DNA from: Thiosulfatihalobacter marinus
GTDB taxonomy: Bacteria; Pseudomonadota; Alphaproteobacteria; Rhodobacterales; Rhodobacteraceae
Direction of reading: 5' to 3'
Assembly: GCF_016019955.1 (NCBI RefSeq)
Contig: NZ_JAECRZ010000001.1
Span: forward strand, 310,001 to 374,000
DNA length: 64,000 nt
The position numbers and the translations under genes are program-made. Shown here one piece after another: positions 1 to 8,626 of this stretch. Positions within the stretch are counted from its first letter, which is position 1. Each line of letters starts with the position of its first letter. The notes beneath the pieces are model-generated. The model was not told where the DNA came from, ran no database searches, and worked only from the letters and a program-made list of their open reading frames with translations.

Positions 1-614
1 ACGGCGCGCAGGTGGTGGCCTGGCTGGTGAACTGGGCCGATGTGCGCGAGCGCAGCTTGCTTTTTCGCGGCGGCATCGGTGAAATCCGGCGGTCGGGCGG
101 GGCGTTTCGTGCCGAATTGCGCGGGCTGTCGGAAGCCTTGAACCAGCCCATGGGCCGGGTTTACCAAAAGCCGTGTACGGCGGTTCTGGGGGATGCACAG
201 TGCCGGTTCGACACGGCGCAGGGCGGGTATTTTGCGCGGCTGGATGTCGCAGAGTTGGAGGACAACCGGATCTTTCGCTGGGTCGGGCTGGGCGATTTTG
301 AGCCGGGCTGGTTCACCAACGGGTTCACGACCATCGAAACCGGCGCGGCGCAGGGGCTGTCGGGAACCGTCAAGCGCGACTATGTGGATGGCGAGGGCAG
401 GCGGATCCTGGAATTGTGGGAACCGATCCGCGCCGCGGTGCAGCCCGGCGACAGGGTCCACCTGGTGGCCGGGTGTGACAAGCGGTTCGAAACCTGCCGG
501 TTGAAGTTTTCCAATGCGCTGAACTTTCAGGGATTCCCGGATATCCCCGGGGAGGATTGGTTGACCAGCTACCCGGTGCGGGCGGGCGACAATTCAGGCG
601 GGAGTCGCCGCTGA
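1..614 (+). CDS. GTA tail-tip hub protein (DUF2163 family), 5' partial
   Basis: The reading frame is already open at the first base, so only the C-terminal ~204 residues are present; a GTG at 12 is internal. The sequence (GAQVVAWLVNWADVRER, then a NALNFQGFP motif near the end) resembles the DUF2163/BR0599-like protein that precedes the peptidase gene in Rhodobacter-type GTA clusters. Four cysteines form two pairs, a CX8C in the first third and a CX6C about 45 residues before the end. In related tail-tip hubs such cysteines bind an Fe-S cluster; that role here is inferred. The stop codon overlaps the next start (TGATG), so translation is probably coupled. Family assignment is fairly secure because the next two genes follow the RcGTA order. 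Confidence 0.85.
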   Translation, partial: GAQVVAWLVNWADVRERSLLFRGGIGEIRRSGGAFRAELRGLSEALNQPMGRVYQKPCTAVLGDAQCRFDTAQGGYFARLDVAELEDNRIFRWVGLGDFEPGWFTNGFTTIETGAAQGLSGTVKRDYVDGEGRRILELWEPIRAAVQPGDRVHLVAGCDKRFETCRLKFSNALNFQGFPDIPGEDWLTSYPVRAGDNSGGSRR

Positions 615-1054
615 TGGATGAATTTTCCGCGCGTGTGGTGGCCGAGGCGCGCAGCTGGATCGGAACGCCCTATGTGCATCAGGCCGCCCGAAAGGGGGCG
701 GGCACGGATTGCCTTGGCCTGATACGGGGCGTGTGGCGGCATCTTTACGGCGAAGAACCCGAGCGGGCTCCGGCCTATAGTCGGGACTGGTCGGAGCCGC
801 AGGGTGACGAACGGCTTTGGGCCGCGGCGCGGCGGCATTTGCTGGCGCGCCCATTGGACACGCTGGCGCCGGGAGGCGTGGTGTTGTTCCGCATGAAGGC
901 CGGTTGCGTGGCCAAACACCTGGGTGTGGTGGCGCAGACCGGCGCCAATGCGAGCTTTGTGCACGCCTATTCGGGCCACGGAGTGGTGGAAAGCCCAATG
1001 AGCGCGCCGTGGCGTCGGCGCGTGGTCGCCTGTTTCGAATTTCCAAGGAGTTGA
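614..1054 (+). CDS. GTA NlpC/P60-family cell-wall peptidase
   Basis: A 146-residue protein starting at the ATG that overlaps the upstream stop. It carries the NlpC/P60 catalytic pattern: GTDCLGL with nucleophile Cys33, and a histidine in AKHLGVV (His102). In RcGTA the homologous gene lies in the same position, between the hub and the large host-recognition protein, and the protein acts at the tail tip to open peptidoglycan during DNA delivery. No signal peptide is visible, as expected for a protein assembled into the particle in the cytoplasm. Only three bases separate it from the next gene, so it belongs to the same operon. Confidence 0.9.
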   Translation: MDEFSARVVAEARSWIGTPYVHQAARKGAGTDCLGLIRGVWRHLYGEEPERAPAYSRDWSEPQGDERLWAAARRHLLARPLDTLAPGGVVLFRMKAGCVAKHLGVVAQTGANASFVHAYSGHGVVESPMSAPWRRRVVACFEFPRS

Positions 1055-1057
1055 ACA

Positions 1058-4000
1058 ATGGCAACTGTAGTTTTGGCGGCGGCTGGCGCCGCGATTGGCG
1101 GCGGGCTGGGCGGCGGAATTGCCGGGGTCTCGTCGGTTGCGATCGGGCGGCTTGTGGGCGCAACGGCCGGCCGGTTGATCGATCAGGCCATTCTGGGCAA
1201 CGGCTCGAATGTGGTGGAAACCGGCAGGATTGACCGGTTTCGCCTGACGGGATCCGCCGAGGGCGCCGCCGTGTCGCGGGTTTATGGCCGGATGCGGGTT
1301 GCCGGGCAGGTGATATGGGCCTCGCAGTTCATGGAGACTGTCTCGGTTTCGGGTGGTGGCAAGGGGGCGCCGACCCAGCCCAAGACGCGATCCTACAGCT
1401 ATTCCGTTTCGCTTGCGATTGCCTTGTGTGAAGGTGAGATCCGGGACGTGGGGCGTGTCTGGGCGGATGGGATCGAGCTGTCCAGATCCGATTTGAACAT
1501 GCGGGTCTATACCGGCAGCGCGGATCAGTTGCCGGACCCCAAGATGGAGGCCATCGAGGGGGCGGGGAACGTACCCGCCCATCGCGGCACGGCCTATGTC
1601 GTGTTCGAGGATCTGGCGCTGGAGCCATTTGGCAACAGGGTACCCCGGTTCAATTTCGAGATTGTGCGCGGGACGCCCGAAGGCGTCGTGGATGCCGGAT
1701 CGGACATGGGCCGCAGCGTACAGGCTGTCGCCCTGATGCCCGGGACGGGTGAATACGCGCTGGCCACGACCCCGGTGCGCTTGCAGGTGGGGCCGGGACA
1801 TTTTCAGGCCACCAACGAACACACCCCGTCCGGCAAGACCGATTTTGTAACCTCTGTCGATGCGATCGAGGCGGAACTGCCCAATTGCGGTTCCGCCTCG
1901 CTTGTCGTCAGCTGGTTTGGCAATGATCTGCGCGCCGCACAATGCGAATTGCGCCCCAAGGTGGAGCAAACCGAACTGGACGGTGACACCATGCCCTGGG
2001 TGGTGAGCGGCGTTGCCCGGGGGGCGGCAGAAGCGGTGGCCAGGCTGGATGACAGACCGGTTTATGGCGGCACGCCTTGCGACGCGTCGGTGATAGAAGC
2101 GATCACGGAATTGCGGGCACGTGACAAACGCGTCACGTTCTACCCGTTCATTCTGATGGAACAGATGGCCGGGAACGGATTGGCGGATCCCTGGAGCGAC
2201 GCGGAAGATCAGCCGGTATTGCCGTGGCGCGGCCGGATTACCCTGTCCAGGGCATTGGGGCAGGAAGGCTCTCCTTCCGGGACCGTCCTGGCCGATCAGG
2301 AAGTGGCGGCGTTCTTTGGAACGGCTTCGGCGGCTGATTTCAGCGTTCAGAACGGGGAGGTCACATATACGGGTCCGCAAGACTGGGGCTATCGCCGGTT
2401 CGTTCTGCATTATGCGGCCCTGTGCGCGGCGGCGGGTGGGGTCGATGCGTTTTGCATTGGCTCGGAAATGCGTGGCCTGACGCAAATCAAGGGTGAAAAC
2501 GGATTTCCTGCCGTTCAGGCGCTGATCGATCTGGCCCGGGAGGTGCGCCAGCTTTTGGGGGCAGAAACCAGGCTGGGATATGCCGCGGACTGGAGCGAGT
2601 ATTTCGGATTTCATCCGCAGGACGGATCGGGGGATGTGTATTTCCACCTCGACCCATTGTGGGCGGATGCCAATATCGATTTTGTCGGGATCGACAATTA
2701 CATGCCCTTGTCCGATTGGCGCGATGACCCGGATCACCTGGACGGGAAAATTGCCGCTTCGATCTATGACCGGGACTACCTTGCCGCCAATGTCGAGGGT
2801 GGAGAGGGGTTTGATTGGTATTACTATTCACCGGAGGCACGCGCGGCACAGATACGAACACCGATCACTGACGGCGCGCATCAGGAGCCATGGGTTTTCC
2901 GGTACAAGGATGTGCGGGGCTGGTGGTCCAATTCCCACCACGAACGTGTCGCGGGCGTGCGTTCGGAAACACCCACCGCCTGGGTGCCGGGCAGCAAGCC
3001 GATCTGGTTCACTGAAATCGGATGTGGCGCGATCGACAAGGGCACCAATCAGCCCAACAAGTTTCGCGATCCGAAATCCAGTGAATCAGCGGTGCCTCAC
3101 TTCTCCTCGGGCGCGCGCGACGACTTCATTCAGCAGAGATATCTGCAAACGTTGCAGGACTATTGGGGCGACGCGGACAACAATCCGGTGGCGGCGGACT
3201 ATGACGGACGCATGATCGATGTGTCGCAGATGTATGTCTGGGCATGGGATGCCCGCCCGTTTCCGGCATTTCCCAACAGTCAGGATGTCTGGAGCGACGG
3301 TGAAAATTATGTCACCGGTCATTGGATCAACGGGCGCAGTTCGAACCGGTCATTGCAATCTGTGGTGGCGGAGATTTGTGCGCGCTCGGGTGTGGCGCAT
3401 TTCGACGTATCGGGGCTGGAAGGCGTGGTGCGCGGCTATGTTCAGGAGGATGTGTCTGACGGGAGGGCCGCGCTTCAGCCATTGATGGTGGCCTATGGGT
3501 TCGATGCGCTGGAGCGCGACGGCACGCTTGAATTTCGGATGCGCAAGGGGCAGAAAACCGTCGAACTGGCGTTGGAAACCTGCGCGGTTTCCAGTGAAAC
3601 GGACAACATTCTGGAAAAATCCCGGGAGCCGAATGCCGAGATAGCCGGGCGTATCCGGCTGAATTTCGTCGAGGCCGGAGCGGATTTCGAGATGGTTGCC
3701 GAAGAGGCCATTCATCCCACGCAGAGCACACATTCGGTGGCGCAAAGTGAAATGCCGCTGGCCCTGCTGCGCGGCGAAGGCCGCCATGTTGCGCAACGGT
3801 GGCTGGCCGAAGCGCGTGAGGCCCGAAACGGGGTGCGTTTTGCGCTTCCGCCGTCCCGGCTTTGGGTCGGGGCGGGGGATGTCGTGTTGTTGCAGGAGGA
3901 GGCGGTAGAACCGCGTACGATCCGTGTTGAGCGGGTCGAGCAGGGGGAGATGCAGCTTCTGGAAGGCGTCGCCGTGGAACCGTCGGCCTATGACGCCAGC

Positions 4001-4978
4001 CTTACCATTGACCAACTGCCCACCTACAAGAGCTTTGCCGCGCCTGTGCCGGTGCAACCGCTTTTCCTGGACTTGCCGTTGTTGACGGGCGACGAGATTG
4101 CGCACGCGCCGCACCTGGCTGTGACCGGTCGCCCTTGGCCGGGATCCGTGGCCGTGTATGACGCGCCCCAGGACGAGGACTATACGCTGAATAAGCTGAT
4201 GGGCGGGCGTGCAACGGTGGGTGTCACTCAAACACCCTTGTTCAGGGCGCGTCCGGGTTTGGTTGATCGGGGAGACGGTTTGCAGGTCAAGCTTGTGGCC
4301 GGAAACCTGCAAAGTATCTCGTGGGAGCGGCTTTTGGCCGGTGGCAACCTTGCGGCTATTGGCGACGGCGCTGCCGACCGGTGGGAATTGTTCCAGTTCC
4401 AGCAGGCGGATTTGGTGGACGAGTCTACCTACCTTCTGAAAACCCGGCTGCGCGGGCAGCTTGGCTCTGACACGGTGATCCCGGATGCCTGGCCGGCGGG
4501 AAGCTGGGTGGTGATTTTGGACAGCAATGTCGAGCAGGTCGACCTGCCGGCCAGTACTCGCAATGTCGCCCGCCACTATCGGATCGGCCCGGCGCGACGG
4601 GGGCTGGAGGACAGTTCCTATCGCCACCTGATCAGCGCGTTTCCCGGCGTGGGTCTCAAGCCCTATGCGCCGGTTCACCTTGGTGCCGAAACGCTGGGCA
4701 ATGGAGATATCCGGTTTGACTGGGTGCGCCGCACGCGTATCGAGGGCGATGGGTGGGATCTGGCCGAGGTGCCGTTGGGGGAAGAAAGCGAAACCTATCA
4801 AATTCGCGTTCTTGAACAGGGGAAAGTTCTTCGCGAAGTCACGGTTACGTCGCCCGAATGGATTTATCAGGCGTCAGATCAGGAAGACGATGCAGTCGAG
4901 TTACCCTTCAGCGTGGAGATTGCACAAGTTTCGGCACGTTTCGGGCCGGGAGACTATCGCGCGATCGAAATCGTGTGA
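1058..4978 (+). CDS. GTA baseplate / host-recognition megatron (TIM-barrel tail protein)
   Basis: A 1306-residue protein, matching the usual length of the last large structural gene of Rhodobacter-type GTAs. The N-terminus is a Gly/Ala-rich hydrophobic stretch that could insert in a membrane. Residues about 440-740 resemble the GTA TIM-barrel-like domain (GVDAFCIGSEMRGL, then FVGIDNYMPLSDW), a glycosidase-like fold. Residues about 765-930 resemble the phage-tail_3 domain. The C-terminal third is beta-rich and is where receptor binding is expected. It follows the peptidase gene by 3 bp, and its TGA overlaps the ATG of a 98-residue ORF. Domain limits are estimates from motif positions. Confidence 0.92.
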   Translation: MATVVLAAAGAAIGGGLGGGIAGVSSVAIGRLVGATAGRLIDQAILGNGSNVVETGRIDRFRLTGSAEGAAVSRVYGRMRVAGQVIWASQFMETVSVSGGGKGAPTQPKTRSYSYSVSLAIALCEGEIRDVGRVWADGIELSRSDLNMRVYTGSADQLPDPKMEAIEGAGNVPAHRGTAYVVFEDLALEPFGNRVPRFNFEIVRGTPEGVVDAGSDMGRSVQAVALMPGTGEYALATTPVRLQVGPGHFQATNEHTPSGKTDFVTSVDAIEAELPNCGSASLVVSWFGNDLRAAQCELRPKVEQTELDGDTMPWVVSGVARGAAEAVARLDDRPVYGGTPCDASVIEAITELRARDKRVTFYPFILMEQMAGNGLADPWSDAEDQPVLPWRGRITLSRALGQEGSPSGTVLADQEVAAFFGTASAADFSVQNGEVTYTGPQDWGYRRFVLHYAALCAAAGGVDAFCIGSEMRGLTQIKGENGFPAVQALIDLAREVRQLLGAETRLGYAADWSEYFGFHPQDGSGDVYFHLDPLWADANIDFVGIDNYMPLSDWRDDPDHLDGKIAASIYDRDYLAANVEGGEGFDWYYYSPEARAAQIRTPITDGAHQEPWVFRYKDVRGWWSNSHHERVAGVRSETPTAWVPGSKPIWFTEIGCGAIDKGTNQPNKFRDPKSSESAVPHFSSGARDDFIQQRYLQTLQDYWGDADNNPVAADYDGRMIDVSQMYVWAWDARPFPAFPNSQDVWSDGENYVTGHWINGRSSNRSLQSVVAEICARSGVAHFDVSGLEGVVRGYVQEDVSDGRAALQPLMVAYGFDALERDGTLEFRMRKGQKTVELALETCAVSSETDNILEKSREPNAEIAGRIRLNFVEAGADFEMVAEEAIHPTQSTHSVAQSEMPLALLRGEGRHVAQRWLAEAREARNGVRFALPPSRLWVGAGDVVLLQEEAVEPRTIRVERVEQGEMQLLEGVAVEPSAYDASLTIDQLPTYKSFAAPVPVQPLFLDLPLLTGDEIAHAPHLAVTGRPWPGSVAVYDAPQDEDYTLNKLMGGRATVGVTQTPLFRARPGLVDRGDGLQVKLVAGNLQSISWERLLAGGNLAAIGDGAADRWELFQFQQADLVDESTYLLKTRLRGQLGSDTVIPDAWPAGSWVVILDSNVEQVDLPASTRNVARHYRIGPARRGLEDSSYRHLISAFPGVGLKPYAPVHLGAETLGNGDIRFDWVRRTRIEGDGWDLAEVPLGEESETYQIRVLEQGKVLREVTVTSPEWIYQASDQEDDAVELPFSVEIAQVSARFGPGDYRAIEIV

Positions 4979-5274
4979 TGCGTCGCGTACTGCCCGGAGA
5001 TATCGTCGCGCTGGCTTGCGCGTTGCTTGACGTTCCAGGCGGTGCGCGTGCCGATTATTGCATGGTGACGTTCGAGCGGGCACATGCCGCCCACAAATAT
5101 TTCAAGCGGTTCGGCCGCGCCCACGGGCGATGGGGAAATGGCTCGCTTCAGGCGGTCTTTTCGCGGGTAAGGCTGGGAGCTGAGCCGGGATATGGCAATA
5201 CCGAGTATTGCCGGGCAACTGCTATTGTGCTGCTGTCTCTGGATGCCTGGCGGCGGCGTGGCTTTAGCCCTTGA
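4978..5274 (+). CDS. Small protein translationally coupled to the GTA megatron
   Basis: A 98-residue basic protein beginning MRRVLPGDIVALACALLDVP. Its ATG overlaps the megatron stop (TGATG), which argues that it is real and co-translated. It has several Arg/His residues in the middle (AHKYFKRFGRAHGRWGNGS) and no signal peptide or clear membrane segment beyond the mildly hydrophobic start. I do not recognise a defined function. It converges with the DksA-like gene and overlaps its end by 11 bp, so the GTA operon ends here. Possible roles are a small structural or assembly protein, or a cellular gene following the GTA cluster. Confidence 0.7.
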   Translation: MRRVLPGDIVALACALLDVPGGARADYCMVTFERAHAAHKYFKRFGRAHGRWGNGSLQAVFSRVRLGAEPGYGNTEYCRATAIVLLSLDAWRRRGFSP

Positions 5275-5593
5275 TGCAGCTGACGCATCTGACAACCGTA
5301 GGATTGAGCAACAGCCGTTGTTCATCCATCGCGTCCCCGCAATCTTCGCACCAGCCGAATTCGCCATCGTCGATCCGGCGCAAGGCTGATTTCAGGGCGG
5401 TTCGGCGCGCGTCCCGTCTGGATTGCTGTGCTTTGGCCATGGCCTGTGATTGCAGCGCGTCCATACGGCTGAGGCGCCCGACCGCCTGTTGATCCAGCGT
5501 CACGACCGACTGCCCGTCCTGACCGCGCGCATCCTCGCGGTCAAGTTCGGCGAGCATTTGCGCGATCAACTCCTGAAACCTGTCCGCATTCAT
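5264..5593 (-). CDS. DksA/TraR-family C4 zinc-finger protein
   Basis: A 109-residue protein with an N-terminal alpha-helical part rich in Gln, Arg and Asp, and a C-terminal C4 zinc finger (Cys82, Cys85, Cys103, Cys106; CEDCG then CVSC). This is the layout of short DksA/TraR-like proteins, which bind in the RNA polymerase secondary channel and modulate initiation. It is shorter than E. coli DksA (151 residues). The coiled-coil tip aspartates of DksA cannot be identified with certainty, so its action on polymerase is unproven. It is divergent from cysE and converges with the GTA operon. Confidence 0.85.
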   Translation of the reverse strand: MNADRFQELIAQMLAELDREDARGQDGQSVVTLDQQAVGRLSRMDALQSQAMAKAQQSRRDARRTALKSALRRIDDGEFGWCEDCGDAMDEQRLLLNPTVVRCVSCIKG

Positions 5594-5675
5594 TTTCGTG
5601 ATGGTCCCTTCAAAGGGTTTGAATTGGCCTGTATCTGACTATGTAGTACAGTTCCGGGCAAGAGAGGATGACCCC

Positions 5676-6479
5676 ATGGCAGAAACACGCGCGAAACTGA
5701 CGCAAGTTGATCCCGTCTGGCAACGGATTTCCACCGAGGCCGAAGAGGCGGTGAGGGAAGAGCCCTTGATGGGCGGGCTTGTTCACGCCTGTGTGCTGCA
5801 TCACAAGACGATGGAACGGGCGTTGTCCTACCGCTTTGCGGCCAAGCTGAATTCGAACGAGATGTCGATGGTCATCCTGCGCGAGATCGCGGATGAGGCC
5901 TTTGCCGCCGATCCGTCCCTTTTGGAAGCCGCGCGGGCGGATCTTGTGGCGGTCTATGAACGCGACCCGGCCTGCCACCGGCTTTTGCAGCCCATCCTTT
6001 ATTTCAAGGGCTATCAGGCGGTGCAGGCCTATCGGATCGGCCACTGGCTGTGGAATCAGGGACGCTATGATCTGGCCTATTTCGTGCAGATGCGCACGTC
6101 AGAGATTTTCGGCATCGACATCCATCCCGCCGCCCGGATCGGCAAGGGGATCATGATCGACCATGCCCATTCCATCGTGATCGGGGAAACGGCGGTGGTG
6201 GGCGACAATGTCTCGATGTTGCATTCGGTGACGCTGGGCGGAACTGGCAAGGAAGAGGAAGACCGCCATCCCAAGATCGAGGATGGCGTGTTGATCGGGG
6301 CCGGTGCCAAGGTGCTGGGCAATATCCGCGTGGGCCATTGCAGCCGCATTGCCGCCGGATCGGTAGTGTTGGAAGACGTTCCCCCCTGCAAGACCGTGGC
6401 CGGAGTGCCGGCGAGGATCGTGGGCGAGGCGGGGTGTGACCAGCCCTCGGTCAATATGGATCAGCGGTTCAAGGGGTAA
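5676..6479 (+). CDS. cysE: Serine O-acetyltransferase
   Basis: A 267-residue protein of the CysE family, which makes O-acetylserine from serine and acetyl-CoA, the first committed step of cysteine synthesis in the cytoplasm. The N-terminal ~110 residues are helical. The C-terminus is a left-handed beta-helix with hexapeptide repeats, containing the active-site DHAH (162-165; His163 is the expected base) and IGETAVVGDNVSMLHSVTLG, a hallmark of the family. The ATG at 5676 was preferred because AGAGAGG precedes it and upstream codons lack family similarity. A hairpin follows the stop. It is monocistronic by appearance. Confidence 0.96.
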   Translation: MAETRAKLTQVDPVWQRISTEAEEAVREEPLMGGLVHACVLHHKTMERALSYRFAAKLNSNEMSMVILREIADEAFAADPSLLEAARADLVAVYERDPACHRLLQPILYFKGYQAVQAYRIGHWLWNQGRYDLAYFVQMRTSEIFGIDIHPAARIGKGIMIDHAHSIVIGETAVVGDNVSMLHSVTLGGTGKEEEDRHPKIEDGVLIGAGAKVLGNIRVGHCSRIAAGSVVLEDVPPCKTVAGVPARIVGEAGCDQPSVNMDQRFKG

Positions 6480-6486
6480 ACCCCCG

Positions 6487-6511
6487 TCAGGCGGACATTT
6501 GTTCCGCCTGA
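6487..6511 (+). terminator. Hairpin after cysE
   Basis: A perfect 9-bp inverted repeat, TCAGGCGGA / TCCGCCTGA, with a 7-nt loop begins 8 bp after the cysE stop codon. There is no downstream T-run, so it may be a weak terminator or an mRNA-end stabiliser. Confidence 0.5.
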
Positions 6512-6529
6512 TCACATCCTATGCATCAT

Positions 6530-6558
6530 TTGCAAATGCTTCACATCCCCGCTATATA
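6530..6558 (+). promoter_or_regulatory. Sigma70-type promoter for the 34-residue ORF
   Basis: TTGCAA (6530-6535) and TATATA (6553-6558) are separated by exactly 17 bp, a near-consensus housekeeping promoter in otherwise GC-rich DNA. A transcript would start about 20 bp before the strong ribosome-binding site of the small ORF. Confidence 0.6.
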
Positions 6559-6584
6559 TCGGTGGACGAAGAAAGGAGGATACC

Positions 6585-6689
6585 ATGAGTTTTCGCCAAG
6601 CCATTCAGAAGTACAAAGTGAATGCCGCTCTGACCGGTATCTCTTTCCTTGGCCTTCTGGTGCTGGCCCAAGCGGCCATTCTGGGCTGA
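6585..6689 (+). CDS. 34-residue single-span membrane peptide
   Basis: A very short ORF with a textbook ribosome-binding site, AAGGAGGA, 5 bp before its ATG, and its own good promoter. The product starts MSFRQAIQKYKV, a basic amphipathic head, followed by a hydrophobic stretch (ALTGISFLGLLVLAQAAILG) long enough to span the membrane once, and then ends. The predicted topology is N-in by the positive-inside rule. I recognise no family. It lies between cysE and the convergent channel gene. It could be a regulatory subunit of a membrane complex or a stress-induced small protein; the partner is unknown. Confidence 0.6.
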   Translation: MSFRQAIQKYKVNAALTGISFLGLLVLAQAAILG

Positions 6690-6703
6690 AGGCAGGGCGC
6701 CCC

Positions 6704-7219
6704 TTAGCGCCTGTTGCCCAGATCAATCAGCAAGCCGACCACCATCCCGAGAAACCCGTATCCGATCAGCGCCTCGATTCCGGCGATGGTCCGCATGCGC
6801 ACGACCGGCTGGAAATCCCCATAACCGAGCGTGGTGAAGGTGACGGTCGAGTAATAAAGGCCGCTGACAAAGCCCTGATCCAGTTGCACGCCCCCTGATC
6901 CGGGCGTCACGGGCAGCCAGTCGCCGGAATGCGCCGTTCCGATCGGTGTCAGGAACCTTGGGTCCGACAGCATCACCGTGCTGGTTCCCGGACACAGCGG
7001 GGCGGTGCACAAAATGCCCTCGGTCCGGTACAGAAGCGCAAAAAACAGGATCAATGCGATGCCGCTGACAAAGATCGCCAGCCAGACCAGCCTGTCGTCC
7101 ACCCAATGGTTGAAATGCGACCGGAAGATCGAGAACAACGCAACGCAGATCAGCGCAAGCCCGAGGTAGATCGCCGGAACACCCAGAATCCGGTTGGACA
7201 GGATGTATTCCGCCCCCAA
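6704..7219 (-). CDS. Two-pore-helix potassium-channel-family protein (Ion_trans_2)
   Basis: The protein has two clear membrane helices, a pore loop with the K+ selectivity signature TTLGYGD, and a final membrane helix (TIAGIEALIGYGFLGMVVGLLI). No cytosolic RCK/TrkA_N domain follows, so gating is not evident. The assigned start is a TTG. In the same frame the sequence stays open back to the pdhC stop at 7313 and encodes another hydrophobic segment (CFLCLAALFAGLGAEYIL) but contains no ATG or GTG, so the true start is unclear. It is downstream of pdhC in the same direction and could be cotranscribed. Confidence 0.75.
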   Translation of the reverse strand: MGAEYILSNRILGVPAIYLGLALICVALFSIFRSHFNHWVDDRLVWLAIFVSGIALILFFALLYRTEGILCTAPLCPGTSTVMLSDPRFLTPIGTAHSGDWLPVTPGSGGVQLDQGFVSGLYYSTVTFTTLGYGDFQPVVRMRTIAGIEALIGYGFLGMVVGLLIDLGNRR

Positions 7220-7312
7220 TCCCGCAAACAGCGCCGCCAGACACAGGAAACAGGCCGGCGCCAGACAGTTGACGATTGTCGGCCAGATATGGTGCTGCGG
7301 CGTCCCTGTCCC

Positions 7313-8614
7313 TTATGCCAGCATCGTCAGGGGATTTTCCAGATTGTCGACGATGGCCTGCAACAATTCTGCCCCCAGCGCGCCGTCGATTACCCGGTGA
7401 TCCACCGATAGCGTGACGGACATCACAGTGGCCACCGTCAGGTCGCCATCCTTGCCGACCACGGGTTTTCTGACTCCCGCGCCGACCGCGAGGATGGCCC
7501 CATGGGGGGGGTTGATGACGGCGTCAAAGTTGTCGATGCCGAACATGCCAAGGTTGGAAATTGCAAAGCTGCCGCCCTGATATTCGTGCGGTGCCAGCTT
7601 GCGGTCGCGGGCGCGGGTAGCGAGGTCTTTCATCTCGGCGGACAGTGTCGACAGGGATTTCTTGTCGCTGTCTCTGAGCACGGGCGTGAACAACCCTCCT
7701 TCGATTGCAACCGCCACCGCGACATCCGAGGGTTTCAGCCTCAAAATCCGATCTCCGGCCCAGACCGCGTTAGCATCGGGCACCTGTTGCAGCGCGTTCG
7801 CACAGGCCTTGATGATGAAATCATTGACCGAGAGCTTGATGCCGCGATCCGCCAATTGCGCGTTCAACTCGCTGCGGAATTTGAGCAAGGCATCCAGCCG
7901 AATATCGCGGCGCAGATAAAAATGCGGAATCTGCTGTTTCGCTTCGGTCAGCCGGGCCGCGATGGTCTTGCGCATCCCGTCCAGCGGGATTTCTGCGTAT
8001 TCGCGATCCTGATACATCCTGGCGACTGCTCCGGCATCCGCCGAAGGCGTGGGGACTGGCGACGATTTCGGGGCCTCCGGTTCGGCCTGTGGCGCTATTG
8101 GCCCGCCCGCCAGGGCCGTTTCCACATCGGCCTTGACGATCCGACCACGCGGGCCGGAGCCTTTCAGGGACGCCAGATCAATACCCTTGGAGGCCGCGAT
8201 CCGGCGGGCAAGGGGCGACGCGAATATCCGGTCGCCTGTCGCGGCTATCGGTGCAGGCGGGGCGGCGGGCGCGTCAGAGCGCCTTGCAGGTGCGGCTTCC
8301 TTGCCCGTGTCGGCCGCAGAGGCGGCATCTGGTGCCGGTTGGGGCGGCATGGGGATGTCGTCAGCGGTTTCGCCATCCTCCAGCAACACGGCGATGGGCG
8401 TGTTGACCTTGACCCCTTCGCTGCCTTCCCCGATCAGGATCTTGCCGATCACGCCCTCGTCGACGGCCTCGAATTCCATCGTGGCCTTGTCGGTTTCGAT
8501 CTCGGCGATGATGTCGCCAGAGGCCACCGTGTCGCCTTCTTTCACAAGCCATTTGGCCAGCGTGCCTTCCTCCATCGTGGGGGACAGGGCGGGCATGAGG
8601 ATTTCTGTGGGCAT
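7313..8614 (-). CDS. pdhC: Pyruvate dehydrogenase E2, dihydrolipoamide acetyltransferase
   Basis: A 433-residue E2 component that moves acetyl groups from E1 to CoA. Domains in order: lipoyl domain at about 1-80 with the lipoylated lysine in ETDKATMEF; Ala/Pro-rich linker; peripheral subunit-binding domain around 130-165 ([16 protein letters not shown]); second linker; catalytic domain from about 215 with the acetyltransferase signature [14 protein letters not shown] near the C-terminus. It is one lipoyl domain shorter than enteric E2. It starts at an ATG after GAGGAGG, 10 bp past the pdhB stop. It is the last enzyme gene of the pdhA-VOC-pdhB-pdhC operon. Confidence 0.96.
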   Translation of the reverse strand: MPTEILMPALSPTMEEGTLAKWLVKEGDTVASGDIIAEIETDKATMEFEAVDEGVIGKILIGEGSEGVKVNTPIAVLLEDGETADDIPMPPQPAPDAASAADTGKEAAPARRSDAPAAPPAPIAATGDRIFASPLARRIAASKGIDLASLKGSGPRGRIVKADVETALAGGPIAPQAEPEAPKSSPVPTPSADAGAVARMYQDREYAEIPLDGMRKTIAARLTEAKQQIPHFYLRRDIRLDALLKFRSELNAQLADRGIKLSVNDFIIKACANALQQVPDANAVWAGDRILRLKPSDVAVAVAIEGGLFTPVLRDSDKKSLSTLSAEMKDLATRARDRKLAPHEYQGGSFAISNLGMFGIDNFDAVINPPHGAILAVGAGVRKPVVGKDGDLTVATVMSVTLSVDHRVIDGALGAELLQAIVDNLENPLTMLA

Positions 8615-8626
8615 GTCTGGTCCTCC

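Noticed and set aside
569-2737. 722-codon minus-strand open frame opposite the GTA genes
   Set aside because: Antisense shadow of the peptidase and megatron; Pro/Arg/His-rich and without motifs or ribosome-binding site.
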